Positions 1 to 7,713 of a DNA stretch of 64,000 nt are shown here, piece by piece (the first letter of the stretch is position 1; every line of letters begins with the position of its first letter). The notes below the pieces were generated by a model, which searched no databases, was not told where the DNA came from, and saw only the letters and a list, made by a program, of their open reading frames with translations. The stretch is from the NCBI RefSeq assembly GCF_042657185.1, contig NZ_JBHSNN010000062.1; one strand, 5' to 3'. Position numbers and translations under genes: made by a program. Source of the stretch: Ureibacillus thermophilus. GTDB lineage: Bacteria > Bacillota > Bacilli > Bacillales_A > Planococcaceae.

Positions 1-8
1 AGGAGACG

Positions 9-530
9 ATGACGGAAAATGAGTTTATTGATTTTTTATATCAGCATTTAGGAATGGAAGAAATGCACGAATTTGAAGATGACGAGGAGCATTTATTGGA
101 GACATCCTATCAGCCGATGGATTTAGAGGCTACGGATTTCAAACTCAAAACCATCAATCATGGAACTATAAAGTTGTCGGATTTTAAAGGGAAAAAAATC
201 TTGCTGAACTTTTGGACGAGCTGGTGCCCGCCTTGCAAAGAAGAAATGCCACAATTAAACGATTTTTATGTGCAGGAGGCAAAAAAGCTCAATGTAGAAA
301 TATTGGCGGTCAATATTACCGACCAAGAGATTTCCCCTGAAGAGGTGAACGATTTTTCTGAAGAATATCAATTGCAGTTTCCTGTTTTGTTGGATGAGCA
401 AGGAGAAGTTTCAAAACGTTATCAAGTGCTTACGATTCCAACAAGTTTCATCATCAGCGAGGATGGCCGCATTATTGAAAAAATCATTGGCCCCGTTACA
501 AAAGATGCGTTATTGGAGAAATTTCCATGA
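9..530 (+). CDS. TlpA/ResA-like thiol-disulfide oxidoreductase (possibly 5'-truncated)
   Basis: Thioredoxin-fold protein of the AhpC/TSA-redoxin group. The active-site motif WCPPC is near residue 72, preceded by a typical LLNFW beta strand, and the cis-proline segment TIPTSF is near residue 142. Such proteins reduce or transfer disulfides, for example in cytochrome c maturation. The first 35 residues are very acidic (DDEEH) and carry no signal peptide or membrane anchor, which is unusual for ResA-like proteins. AGGAG at 1-5 sits only 3 nt before the ATG and the frame is open to the window edge, so the real start and an anchor may lie upstream. The cupin gene follows 45 nt downstream. Confidence 0.8.
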   Translation: MTENEFIDFLYQHLGMEEMHEFEDDEEHLLETSYQPMDLEATDFKLKTINHGTIKLSDFKGKKILLNFWTSWCPPCKEEMPQLNDFYVQEAKKLNVEILAVNITDQEISPEEVNDFSEEYQLQFPVLLDEQGEVSKRYQVLTIPTSFIISEDGRIIEKIIGPVTKDALLEKFP

Positions 531-575
531 AGTAAATGTATTATAATGGAAGAAAAGGAATTGGAGGAATCATCT

Positions 576-872
576 ATGCAAGTAATGAATACTCCTTATG
601 TATTAAATGAAAAAAATAAACAGGCAGGAAAAGTGTTTGAAACGGCCAAAATGCAAGTGATGAATATTCAATTAAAATCAGGGGAATCCATTCCAAGCCA
701 TTTCGCTGATTGCGATGTGTTGATTGTCGTTCGAAGCGGTGTTGTATCCTTTACAGTGGAAAATGAAACTGTGGAATTGACGAGTGAAACATTATTACAC
801 ATGGGGCCAAAAGAAATGCACAGCTTGACGGCAAAAGAAGATGCGGACATCGTTGTTGTAAAAATAAAGTAG
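576..872 (+). CDS. small cupin-domain protein
   Basis: A 98-residue single-domain protein with the cupin beta-barrel pattern: a GESIPSHFADCDVLIVVRSG-like first motif and a second MGPKEMHSL segment. The usual metal-binding histidines are only partly present (SHF and MHSL). No substrate can be assigned. The ATG at 576 is preferred over the in-frame ATG at 546 because GGAGG at 563-567 lies 8 nt upstream. It probably shares a transcript with the thioredoxin-like gene and is followed by a strong hairpin terminator. Confidence 0.75.
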   Translation: MQVMNTPYVLNEKNKQAGKVFETAKMQVMNIQLKSGESIPSHFADCDVLIVVRSGVVSFTVENETVELTSETLLHMGPKEMHSLTAKEDADIVVVKIK

Positions 873-877
873 AATAG

Positions 878-1202
878 AAAAGAGGTTGGGACAAATCTAA
901 AAAAACATCATTTTCTCCAAAGAGAAAATGATGTTTTTTTGATATGTTATTAAAATTGATTTCCGTTCCGGGGACGCTTTCCGCAGGCCCTCCTCTGAGT
1001 CATTCCTTCGCTCCTCGTGGTCTCGAGAGGGCTCGTCGCAGGAAAGCTTTGAATTTACTTCCTTGAGCTTGCTCCGCTTTGCGACTAAGCGTGCGCGACA
1101 GAACTTGCCCCGTCACTCCAATCAATTTTTCGTTGTATCAATTTTTTATCAACACTCTTTCAACTGCCCCTTTCATTTTTTGTTTATGTCCCATCCTCTT
1201 TT
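878..1202. repeat. 325-bp non-coding repeat element with 16-bp terminal inverted repeats
   Basis: This fills the gap between the convergent cupin and fabI genes; no reading frame in it looks real. The left end AAAAGAGGTTGGGACA (878-893) matches the reverse complement of the right end (1187-1202) with one mismatch. Inside are a terminator hairpin (901-940) and a GC-richer core with paired arms: GCTTTCC 976-982 with GGAAAGC 1041-1047, and GCCCTC 987-992 with GAGGGC 1027-1032. Cores containing GGGACGCTTTCCGC are, from memory, widespread between genes in Bacillales. No clear target-site duplication is visible. It resembles a MITE or structured intergenic repeat. Confidence 0.6.
901..940 (+). terminator. 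intrinsic terminator after the cupin gene
   Basis: Perfect stem AACATCATTTTCTC / GAGAAAATGATGTT with a 4-nt loop, followed by T7. It lies inside the left part of the 878-1202 repeat element, so the terminator may have come with the element. Confidence 0.85.
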
Positions 1203-1214
1203 TTTAAAATCCAT

Positions 1215-1991
1215 TTATCCCATAATATGATAGCCGGAGTCGACGTAAATCGTTTCTCCTGTGATGCCTCGGGATAAGTCGCTCAACATTACGACTGTCA
1301 TATCTCCCACTTCTTCTTTGTTTGTATTGCGTTTTAGTGGTGATGTTTCTTCGTAGCGGTGAAGGGCTTCATTGAAGCTTGGAACTCCTTTTGCCGCAAG
1401 GGTGCGGATGGCGCCGGCAGAAATGGCATTCACGCGAATACCTTCTTTGCCCAAGTCTGCTGCCAAATAACGGACGGATGCTTCCAATGCAGCTTTTGCA
1501 ACACCCATAACATTATATCCTTCAAGCACGCGTTCTGCCCCGAGGTAAGACATTGTTACAATGGAACCGCCTTCTGTCATGTAAGGACGCGCTTCTCTTG
1601 CAACGGCAATTAAAGAATAAGCGCTTGTATCAAGAGCGAAGGCAAAACCATCGCGCGTTGTCTCAACAAAGCGGTTTTTTAAGTCTTCTGCATGGGCAAA
1701 GGCAACAGAGTGGACAATGCCGTGAATGACACCGAATTGTTCGCCGATTTGTTTAAATGCATTTTGAATGGATTCATCGCTGTTTACATCACATTCAATA
1801 ACAGCGGTTTTATGATCTTTATAGTCTTCTAAAAGTTTTTCGATTTTTGCTTTTGAGCGTTCTTTTCGGTAAGTGAAAATGACGTTTGCTCCAACTTCCA
1901 ACAGTTTTTTCGCTGCTCCCCAAGCGATGCTTCGTTCATTGGCAACGCCCATGACAACAATATTTTTATTATTTAAATTTAAATGATCCAT
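1215..1991 (-). CDS. fabI: enoyl-[acyl-carrier-protein] reductase (NADH) FabI
   Basis: Last step of each fatty-acid elongation cycle in the cytoplasm: reduction of trans-2-enoyl-ACP. The 258-residue protein is a short-chain dehydrogenase fold with the divergent FabI cofactor motif GVANERSIAWG (near residues 15-25) and the catalytic Tyr-x6-Lys in YNVMGVAKAAL (near 156-166). The ATG at 1991 follows AAAGGGG with good spacing and gives the usual N-terminus; an upstream start would add a 12-residue leader that overlaps the operator. Transcribed leftward from a sigma-A promoter overlapped by a FapR-type operator, so it is likely repressed by FapR and induced when malonyl-CoA rises. It stands alone, convergent with the cupin gene. 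Confidence 0.97.
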   Translation of the reverse strand: MDHLNLNNKNIVVMGVANERSIAWGAAKKLLEVGANVIFTYRKERSKAKIEKLLEDYKDHKTAVIECDVNSDESIQNAFKQIGEQFGVIHGIVHSVAFAHAEDLKNRFVETTRDGFAFALDTSAYSLIAVAREARPYMTEGGSIVTMSYLGAERVLEGYNVMGVAKAALEASVRYLAADLGKEGIRVNAISAGAIRTLAAKGVPSFNEALHRYEETSPLKRNTNKEEVGDMTVVMLSDLSRGITGETIYVDSGYHIMG

Positions 1992-2017
1992 TAAATTAAC
2001 CCCTTTAACAGCAGTTA

Positions 2018-2034
2018 TTAGTACCAACTACTAA
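2018..2034. promoter_or_regulatory. FapR operator of fabI
   Basis: TTAGTACCAACTACTAA is a 17-bp imperfect palindrome (TTAGTA-N5-TACTAA on either strand) matching the known FapR box. It lies just downstream of the fabI -10 and covers the expected transcription start, as in other FapR-repressed lipid genes. Confidence 0.88.
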
Positions 2035-2035
2035 A

Positions 2036-2064
2036 ATATTAACAGCATTTTTTGTAAAAATCAA
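2036..2064 (-). promoter_or_regulatory. sigma-A promoter of fabI
   Basis: Read on the minus strand: -35 TTGATT (2059-2064), 17-nt spacer, -10 TAATAT (2036-2041). The predicted start falls in the FapR box. Confidence 0.7.
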
Positions 2065-2073
2065 CAACAACTA

Positions 2074-2102
2074 TTGACATCTATTTTGTAATACAATATA
2101 GT
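2074..2102 (+). promoter_or_regulatory. sigma-A promoter of the padR operon
   Basis: -35 TTGACA (2074-2079), 17-nt spacer, -10 TATAGT (2097-2102). The first TTGTAATACAA palindrome overlaps the spacer, which suggests autorepression. Confidence 0.7.
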
Positions 2103-2163
2103 TATGTATAGTTAGTTTGCAATGCAAGATAGTTATGCACAGGTAACTTGTAATGCAAGATAG
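2086..2163. promoter_or_regulatory. three palindromic operator repeats, 31-bp period
   Basis: Palindromes TTGTAATACAA (2086), TTGCAATGCAA (2117) and TTGTAATGCAA (2148) begin exactly 31 bp apart. Each is followed by the same ATAG; after the first two this extends to ATAGTTATG. Exact spacing over three helical turns puts them on one face of the DNA. They overlap the padR promoter and leader and are the likely PadR binding sites. Confidence 0.75.
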
Positions 2164-2184
2164 AAAAGTCGGGAGGTGGCATCT

Positions 2185-2523
2185 TTGTCCATCCGAAGCC
2201 AGTTGTTAAAAGGTGTACTCGATGGATGTATTTTAGCCATCATTGAAAAAGATGAAATATATGGATATGAGTTGTCCAAAAAACTGGAGCAAGTGGGGTT
2301 GGAAATTAGTGAAGGAACGATTTATCCAGTGTTGCTTCGTCTTCAAAAAAATGGATATATTGTTGGGGAAATAAGGGCATCCGATTCAGGGCCAAATCGA
2401 AAATATTATTCGATCACCATCAAAGGAAAAGAAGCACTTGAAGAAATCAGAAACGAATGGAAGCTTCTTTCAAGTGCCATTGAGAAACTATTAGGGAGGG
2501 ATGAACATGAAAGTTCCTGTTAA
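2185..2523 (+). CDS. PadR-family transcriptional regulator
   Basis: A 112-residue winged-helix protein with the PadR signature: YGYELSKKL (near residue 26), the recognition region SEGTIYPVLLRLQKNGYI (near 43-60) and the wing GPNRKYYSIT (near 72). The TTG start at 2185 is chosen because GGGAGG at 2171-2176 is 8 nt upstream; the in-frame GTG at 2176 overlaps that ribosome site. Its last 17 nt overlap the next gene, a membrane protein, the usual pairing for PadR regulators. The three palindromes upstream point to autoregulation. The inducer is unknown. Confidence 0.93.
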   Translation: MSIRSQLLKGVLDGCILAIIEKDEIYGYELSKKLEQVGLEISEGTIYPVLLRLQKNGYIVGEIRASDSGPNRKYYSITIKGKEALEEIRNEWKLLSSAIEKLLGRDEHESSC

Positions 2524-3181
2524 AGAACTCATACGGCAAAATAACGAAAAGCGCAAACTTTTGACAAAGGAAAATCAAGAATACTACGAGAACTTCCTTG
2601 TCTATATACGAGCGAATTTCAGCCGGGATGAGCGGGCAATAGAAGAAGTGCTGCTTGAAATGCTCGATCATCTATTGGAGGCGCAAAAAGAAGGCAAGAC
2701 GGCTAAGGAAGTGTTTGGAAAAAATCCGAAAGAGCTGGCGGATGAAATCATTGCTTCCTTGCCGAAAGAATCATGGAAACGCCAACTAGAATTTATTGTT
2801 GAAATCATTATGACTTTATTTGGTTGGTATTTTATTGCTAGGGGAATTGTGCCCCTTATACAAAAAGAGGACCAGACGATTTATTCAGGAACGCTTGTTG
2901 TCTCTGGGCTTCTTTTGATTGCAAGTTTAGCGGTATTGATTCATTTTGTTTTCGTTCTATTGAAAAAAGAAGCTTTTAAAGATCGCAGAAAGAAAAAAGT
3001 CGGCACCATTTTATATGGAATTCTGATTGTTGGATTATTTGCCTTAAGCCTTTATGTGAAATTTGCCATTCCCCCCTTTGGCCCATCTTTTGAAACTTCC
3101 TATTATTCAATTTTCGGTCTTGGCTGCTTCTTTCTACTAGCTTCTTATTTATTTAAGAAAATGCGGGAGAGCCAAACATAA
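2507..3181 (+). CDS. PadR-partner membrane protein (DUF1129/DUF1048-like)
   Basis: A 224-residue protein. The soluble N-terminal part (about 1-90) is charged and helical, resembling domains that accompany PadR regulators. Four hydrophobic segments follow, near residues 92-112, 125-148, 164-182 and 195-215. I do not assign a function; an envelope-stress sensing or modulating role is a guess from the pairing. The ATG at 2507 sits 7 nt after GGGAGGG, while the ATG at 2501 is too close to it. Overlap with padR implies translational coupling. Confidence 0.75.
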   Translation: MKVPVKELIRQNNEKRKLLTKENQEYYENFLVYIRANFSRDERAIEEVLLEMLDHLLEAQKEGKTAKEVFGKNPKELADEIIASLPKESWKRQLEFIVEIIMTLFGWYFIARGIVPLIQKEDQTIYSGTLVVSGLLLIASLAVLIHFVFVLLKKEAFKDRRKKKVGTILYGILIVGLFALSLYVKFAIPPFGPSFETSYYSIFGLGCFFLLASYLFKKMRESQT

Positions 3182-3186
3182 AAAAT

Positions 3187-3231
3187 AAAAGAGCGAATGA
3201 AAATCAAAGTCGCTTCATTCGCTCTTTTTTT
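3187..3231. terminator. bidirectional terminator between the padR operon and fer
   Basis: Stem AAAGAGCGAATGA / TCATTCGCTCTTT with an A-rich left flank and a T7 right flank, so it can end both the rightward padR operon and leftward fer. Confidence 0.85.
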
Positions 3232-3234
3232 GTC

Positions 3235-3483
3235 TTATTCAAATTTCAATGGATCCCCATCAAACGGTTCGTCTGCCACTTTAATGGAATCTGTTGGGCA
3301 GCCTTCAAAAGCATCTTGCATATCTTCCAGCAAATCTTCTGGTACTTCAGCAGTCCCCGTGTTATCATCTAAAATAACAAAGGCAATTCCTTCATCGTCA
3401 TAATCATAAATGTCAGGAGCTGCTGCACCGCAAGCGCCGCAAGCAATGCATGTATCTTTATCTACAATTGTATATTTTGGCAT
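3235..3483 (-). CDS. fer: [4Fe-4S] ferredoxin
   Basis: An 82-residue acidic electron carrier. Three cluster cysteines are in CIACGACG (near residues 12-18) and the fourth is in the CP pair of FEGCPTDSI (near 61), typical of Bacillus 4Fe-4S ferredoxins. AAGGAG lies a good distance before the ATG. Divergent from ypbB-recS, the same arrangement as in B. subtilis. It probably donates electrons to cytochrome P450s, desaturases or similar enzymes. Confidence 0.95.
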   Translation of the reverse strand: MPKYTIVDKDTCIACGACGAAAPDIYDYDDEGIAFVILDDNTGTAEVPEDLLEDMQDAFEGCPTDSIKVADEPFDGDPLKFE

Positions 3484-3591
3484 ATAAATCTCTCCTTCTT
3501 TCTATCGAGCTTCCTAGTTAAAGCTTCTTTATTATTCTAAAACTGTTTATATTACTTTTCAACATCAAGACTGTAAAATGGAGGTTCTGAT

Positions 3592-4632
3592 TTGCTATTT
3601 CAGTATTTAGTCTTAAATATTCTAAAAATCCTAGAAAATGAACGAACCATTTCTTCCCCTTATCATTTGTTGAAAGGGAAGCGATCAGGCCAGACGATTC
3701 AAGATGTAGGCATTTTTCATTTGCATCCATACTTTGGCATCTTCCCAAAATTGTCGCGAAATACTTATGATGAAGTCATTCAAAAACTTGTAGAGCAGCA
3801 ATACATTTTTTTAACAGAAAACAGCTTCCGATTGACTGATAAAGGAAATGCTGAGTGGCGGCAGTATGACCCTCTTCCTTTAAACGGATGGCAATATCGG
3901 GGAAATGAACACCTCTTTTTCTCAAGGCTATCCCTCGTCGTCCAAAGTTTATCCCATGCTAAAGAAAAGGTAATGACCTTCAGCCCCATTCAAAAGGATG
4001 AAGACATTCAAAGATGGGTGAAAGGATTTTTAATGAGACATGATTATAAATCGGGACTCCTCAGCCATAATCTGTACGATGAAATGCTGCAAAGCCTTGG
4101 AAGCGCCAAAGTCCATGAACAGGCAAAAGAAATTGTGGTGAAGCGTTTAACAGGCTACAAAATCCATGGCTTTACTTGGGAGCAGCTCAGCAAGGAATTG
4201 GAGATAGAAGAATTGGATGTTCAACTGTTATTTGTTGCCTGCCTTCATCAATGGCTGAATGAAATTTTGTCAAACCCTCATCCATATCCTTATTTATATC
4301 AAATGACGAATCAAGTGCGTTCGGAAATTCCGTTGACCGGTTCAGCTTATTATACGGCCCTTTTATTTAAAAAAGGGTATTCTGTTGAACAAATAAGCCA
4401 AATACGGAAGCTAAAGCGAAGCACGATTGAAGACCATTTAGTGGAATTGGCAATCAACGACCCTACTTTTCCAATCGAACAGTTCATCCAATCCGAAGAT
4501 ATACAAAAAGTTCTTTATGCGGTAGAAGATTATCAAACGAAAAAGCTGAAAGTCCTCCGAGAAGTACTTCCCAATTTATCCTATTTCCAATTGCGTCTGG
4601 CTCTTGTGAGAGGTGAAATCAAATGCAATTAG
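3592..4632 (+). CDS. ypbB: YpbB, helix-turn-helix protein coupled to RecQ helicase
   Basis: A 346-residue protein of the YpbB family, always found before the short RecQ helicase in Bacillales. The C-terminal third contains a helix-turn-helix-like region (GYSVEQISQIRKLKRSTIEDHL, near residues 263-284) that matches the accessory DNA-binding domain fused to RecQ in other bacteria. The start is TTG at 3592 behind GGAGG (3581-3585). It overlaps recS by 10 nt, implying coupled translation and probably a joint DNA-repair role. The biochemical function is not established. Confidence 0.85.
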   Translation: MLFQYLVLNILKILENERTISSPYHLLKGKRSGQTIQDVGIFHLHPYFGIFPKLSRNTYDEVIQKLVEQQYIFLTENSFRLTDKGNAEWRQYDPLPLNGWQYRGNEHLFFSRLSLVVQSLSHAKEKVMTFSPIQKDEDIQRWVKGFLMRHDYKSGLLSHNLYDEMLQSLGSAKVHEQAKEIVVKRLTGYKIHGFTWEQLSKELEIEELDVQLLFVACLHQWLNEILSNPHPYPYLYQMTNQVRSEIPLTGSAYYTALLFKKGYSVEQISQIRKLKRSTIEDHLVELAINDPTFPIEQFIQSEDIQKVLYAVEDYQTKKLKVLREVLPNLSYFQLRLALVRGEIKCN

Positions 4633-6065
4633 AACAGCTCCTAAAAAAACATTTTGGTTATCCTTCCTTTCGCCCTGGCCAAAAGGAAGTCATTGAGCAA
4701 TTATTAAATGGACGAGACACTATCGCCCTGCTTCCGACAGGTATGGGGAAATCGTTATGCTACCAGCTACCGGGATACATATTCAACATGCCGGTATTGA
4801 TTATTTCGCCGCTACTTTCCCTCATGCAAGACCAAGTGGATCAGATGAAACAGTTTGGAGAGAAGAGAGTTGTGGCCATCAATTCTTTCTTAAATCGAAA
4901 GGAAAAGCAGCATGTATTAAATCATTTACATGGATATCGTTTTATTTTTATTTCTCCAGAAATGTTGGTCCAGCAGCAAGTCATGAATCGGCTGAATGAG
5001 TTGGATTTGGCTCTGATTGTGGTGGATGAGGCCCACTGCATTTCCCAGTGGGGATTTGATTTTCGCCCGGATTATTTAAAAATAGGGGAAGTATTCAAAG
5101 AAAACCGCCCGCCCATATTGGCATTATCCGCAACGGCGACGGAAAAAGTGCTGGAAGATATCCGCCGTTTCTTAATGATGAAAGCGCCTTTTGAATATAT
5201 CCATTCTGTAGACCGCCCAAATATTCGCTTTGGAAAAAAGGTTTTTCAAACTAAGGAAGAAAAAATGGAATGGCTTCTCGAGCATGTTTCCCATACGGAA
5301 GGGCCAGGCATTATTTATACCCGCTCAAGAAAAAGAACGGAAGAATTGGCATCGCAATTGTTGGAGCGCGGGGTGTCCGTTTCTTCTTATCATGGAGGGA
5401 AAGAAGGGGAAGACCGTCAATTTATCCAGCAGCAGTTTATTGAAGGCTCCCTTGAGTGGATTGTAGCCACGAATGCTTTTGGCATGGGGGTTCATAAAGA
5501 AAATGTGCGCCAAATCATTCACGATACGATGCCATCGAATGTGGCGGATTATATGCAAGAAGTTGGAAGAGCGGGGCGGGATGGACAAGATGCCATTGCC
5601 ATTTTATTGTATTGCGATGGAGATGAAGAAGTTGCCCGATTTATTGCTACGGAAGATTTGCCGAATGAAAATCATATAGAATGGTACGAAGAATATGCGA
5701 ATAAGAACATTAATCCAAAAGAGATGATTCAAGATGGGCTGATTTCTGAAACCACTTTCCGCGTGCTGCATTATTGGATGAATCTTTATTCAAAGGAAGA
5801 AGTGAAAGGAATTTTCCGCCAAATGGCAGGTGAAAAATATCGATTAGTGTATGAGATGCTGAAAGTTGTTAAAAGTGACTGCTGCATCCGGGAACAGCTC
5901 GTCCACTATTTTGGACAAAAGTTAAAGGAAAAGCCGGAACATTGCTGCGAACATTGCGGCATCGATTATCAGCGCTTCCTTCATCCGAGAAAAGAGTTCT
6001 ATACAAAGCACGTAAACTTTAATTGGCAATTGCGACTGCGACAAATATTGATAGGAATTGACTGA
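4623..6065 (+). CDS. recS: RecQ-family ATP-dependent 3'-5' DNA helicase (short RecS type)
   Basis: A 480-residue superfamily 2 helicase for replication-fork repair and recombination. Visible motifs: TGMGKSLCYQLP (Walker A, near residue 40), VVDEAHCISQWGFDFRPDY (DEAH plus the RecQ aromatic loop, near 136), SATAT (near 167) and the QEVGRAGRDGQ motif VI (near 312). The zinc-binding domain has cysteines in DCCIREQ and CCEHCG (near 420-448). The HRDC domain of longer RecQ proteins is absent, as in B. subtilis RecS (about 496 residues). It is coupled to ypbB. Confidence 0.95.
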   Translation: MQLEQLLKKHFGYPSFRPGQKEVIEQLLNGRDTIALLPTGMGKSLCYQLPGYIFNMPVLIISPLLSLMQDQVDQMKQFGEKRVVAINSFLNRKEKQHVLNHLHGYRFIFISPEMLVQQQVMNRLNELDLALIVVDEAHCISQWGFDFRPDYLKIGEVFKENRPPILALSATATEKVLEDIRRFLMMKAPFEYIHSVDRPNIRFGKKVFQTKEEKMEWLLEHVSHTEGPGIIYTRSRKRTEELASQLLERGVSVSSYHGGKEGEDRQFIQQQFIEGSLEWIVATNAFGMGVHKENVRQIIHDTMPSNVADYMQEVGRAGRDGQDAIAILLYCDGDEEVARFIATEDLPNENHIEWYEEYANKNINPKEMIQDGLISETTFRVLHYWMNLYSKEEVKGIFRQMAGEKYRLVYEMLKVVKSDCCIREQLVHYFGQKLKEKPEHCCEHCGIDYQRFLHPRKEFYTKHVNFNWQLRLRQILIGID

Positions 6066-6179
6066 AAAAGCAACAACCCTTTCTTTTTCGACAAAATTCT
6101 ATGAAAATAGAAATTTCCTCTCATTTACTTTTTCTATAATTTTCGTCATAATTAAATTAGACGTATTGGGAGGTGCCGT

Positions 6180-6803
6180 ATGACTGAAAAAGATTTTCGC
6201 CAAAAGATAGAAGAACATCGACAAAGGATTGAGATAGAAGATGCGAAAACTAGATTAAGCCGCACTGAGCGTCGCCGCAAAAAGAAGAAAAAATCAAAAG
6301 AAACTCCATTGCTGACAACACTCACGGTGATTTTAATCGGCATCCCTTTAGCCATCTTAATTTATGTGTGGGGCTTTTGGGAACCGGACCAGGAAGAAGT
6401 GGCAGTTGATAAAGACGAGAATGTTGTGGAAATTCAAAGAAACAATGAAGTATCAGCGAAAACCAATGAAAATGATGAGGATTTAGAAGAGAAAGAAACT
6501 TCATCTGAAACGGCAAAAAAAGATGGCAAATCCGATGATGAAGAAAAGCCATCAGCAAAAGAGAAAAAGAATAATCAATCAAATCAAGAAGAAAAAGCTT
6601 CTACATCAAAAACAAATCATAATGCTTCCGAGAAGCAAACTTCTTCGCAAACAATACATACTGTAAGCGCGAACGAAACTTTATTCCGTATTGCTAAGCG
6701 ATATTATAGCGACCCAATCAGCGGCGTCGAAAAAATTAAAAGAGCTAATCATTTGTCTTCGGATGTGATTAGTCCAGGACAGTCGCTTGTCATCCCGGAA
6801 TAA
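6180..6803 (+). CDS. ypbE: LysM-domain membrane-anchored protein (YpbE-like)
   Basis: 207 residues: a basic cytoplasmic N-terminus with a KKKKK cluster (1-43), one membrane helix (near 44-64), a long Glu/Lys/Ser-rich linker (65-155), then a C-terminal LysM (HTVSANETLFRIAKRYYS to GQSLVIPE, near 159-206) that binds peptidoglycan. Topology suggests an anchored exported wall-binding protein. Start ATG after GGGAGG. Position after recS matches B. subtilis ypbE. No enzymatic domain. Confidence 0.85.
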   Translation: MTEKDFRQKIEEHRQRIEIEDAKTRLSRTERRRKKKKKSKETPLLTTLTVILIGIPLAILIYVWGFWEPDQEEVAVDKDENVVEIQRNNEVSAKTNENDEDLEEKETSSETAKKDGKSDDEEKPSAKEKKNNQSNQEEKASTSKTNHNASEKQTSSQTIHTVSANETLFRIAKRYYSDPISGVEKIKRANHLSSDVISPGQSLVIPE

Positions 6804-6832
6804 AATCAAGTAAAATATTATACATTACTGTT

Positions 6833-6868
6833 GAAAAGACGCTGGTTGTTCACCACGTCTTTTTGTTT
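6833..6868 (+). terminator. terminator after the LysM gene
   Basis: Stem AAAGACG-C-TGG / CCA-CGTCTTT with a 7-nt loop, then TTTTTGTTTT. It ends the ypbE transcript just before the metallophosphoesterase gene. Confidence 0.75.
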
Positions 6869-6889
6869 TACCGGGAGGGGTGCTTGTAC

Positions 6890-7648
6890 ATGGTTGGTTT
6901 GGCAGCGGTCCTTGTTATTTGTTCAGGGCTTTTACTCTACATGGTGAAGATAGCCTTTGAAAATAACGTCGTGCGCCATAAATTAACGTTAAAAGGAATG
7001 AAGGAAAAATATTCAATTTTTTTTATTTCCGATATCCATACCCGCACCATTAGCGATAAAATGATTCAAAGCATTAATGAACCTATTCAGGCTGTCATTA
7101 TTGGAGGGGATTTAGCGGACAAAAGAACGCCGATTTCGAAAATTTATCAAAATCTGAAGCTTCTCCGCTCATTAGGCCCTGTTTATTTTATTTGGGGGAA
7201 TAACGATCGGGAAGTGGGGGAAGAACGTCTAAGAAAGATTTTTCAAGAGACGGACGTGCAAATTATCGAGAATGATGCGGTTCTTCTGCCGAATATGATG
7301 AACAGATGCTGGCTTAGTGCAGTAGATGATGTTTCATCGCGCAAAGCTGATCCGCAAAAAGCCTTTGAAAAATGCCAACCAGAGGATGCGGTGATTTTTG
7401 TGTCCCATAATCCAATGCTTTTTTCACGAATCAAAAATTTTCATGCGGATGTTTGGCTGGCTGGACATTTGCATGGAGGACAAATTCGATTTGGCCCTTT
7501 CGGCATTCATCCCCAAGGCTCTTTTACCTCTGTTGAAGGAAAATATACCCTCATTAGCAATGGCTACGGAACAACAATGATTCCTTTGCGCTTTGGTGCA
7601 AAACCCGAGTGCCACATCATCGAGATAAATTTTCAAGATACCTTCTAA
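6890..7648 (+). CDS. ypbG: calcineurin-like metallophosphoesterase (YpbG-like)
   Basis: A 252-residue phosphoesterase with a single N-terminal membrane helix (near 3-22). All two-metal motifs are present: SDIHTR (near 47), GGDLAD (near 69), GNNDRE (near 104), VSHNP (near 171) and GHLHGG (near 196). Substrate unknown; relatives act on phospholipids or nucleotides. The ATG at 6890 and the TTG at 6884 are both served by GGGAGGGG (6873-6880); ATG is kept. B. subtilis has ypbG at this place. Confidence 0.88.
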   Translation: MVGLAAVLVICSGLLLYMVKIAFENNVVRHKLTLKGMKEKYSIFFISDIHTRTISDKMIQSINEPIQAVIIGGDLADKRTPISKIYQNLKLLRSLGPVYFIWGNNDREVGEERLRKIFQETDVQIIENDAVLLPNMMNRCWLSAVDDVSSRKADPQKAFEKCQPEDAVIFVSHNPMLFSRIKNFHADVWLAGHLHGGQIRFGPFGIHPQGSFTSVEGKYTLISNGYGTTMIPLRFGAKPECHIIEINFQDTF

Positions 7649-7713
7649 CCCCATAGTTGACAATTCGCGGTATAATAATCTAGTAGTTTGTTGAATATAA
7701 GGAGTTGTGAACA

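Noticed and set aside
1359..1613. plus-strand open frame within fabI
   Set aside because: Antisense to an unambiguous fabI; no ribosome site.
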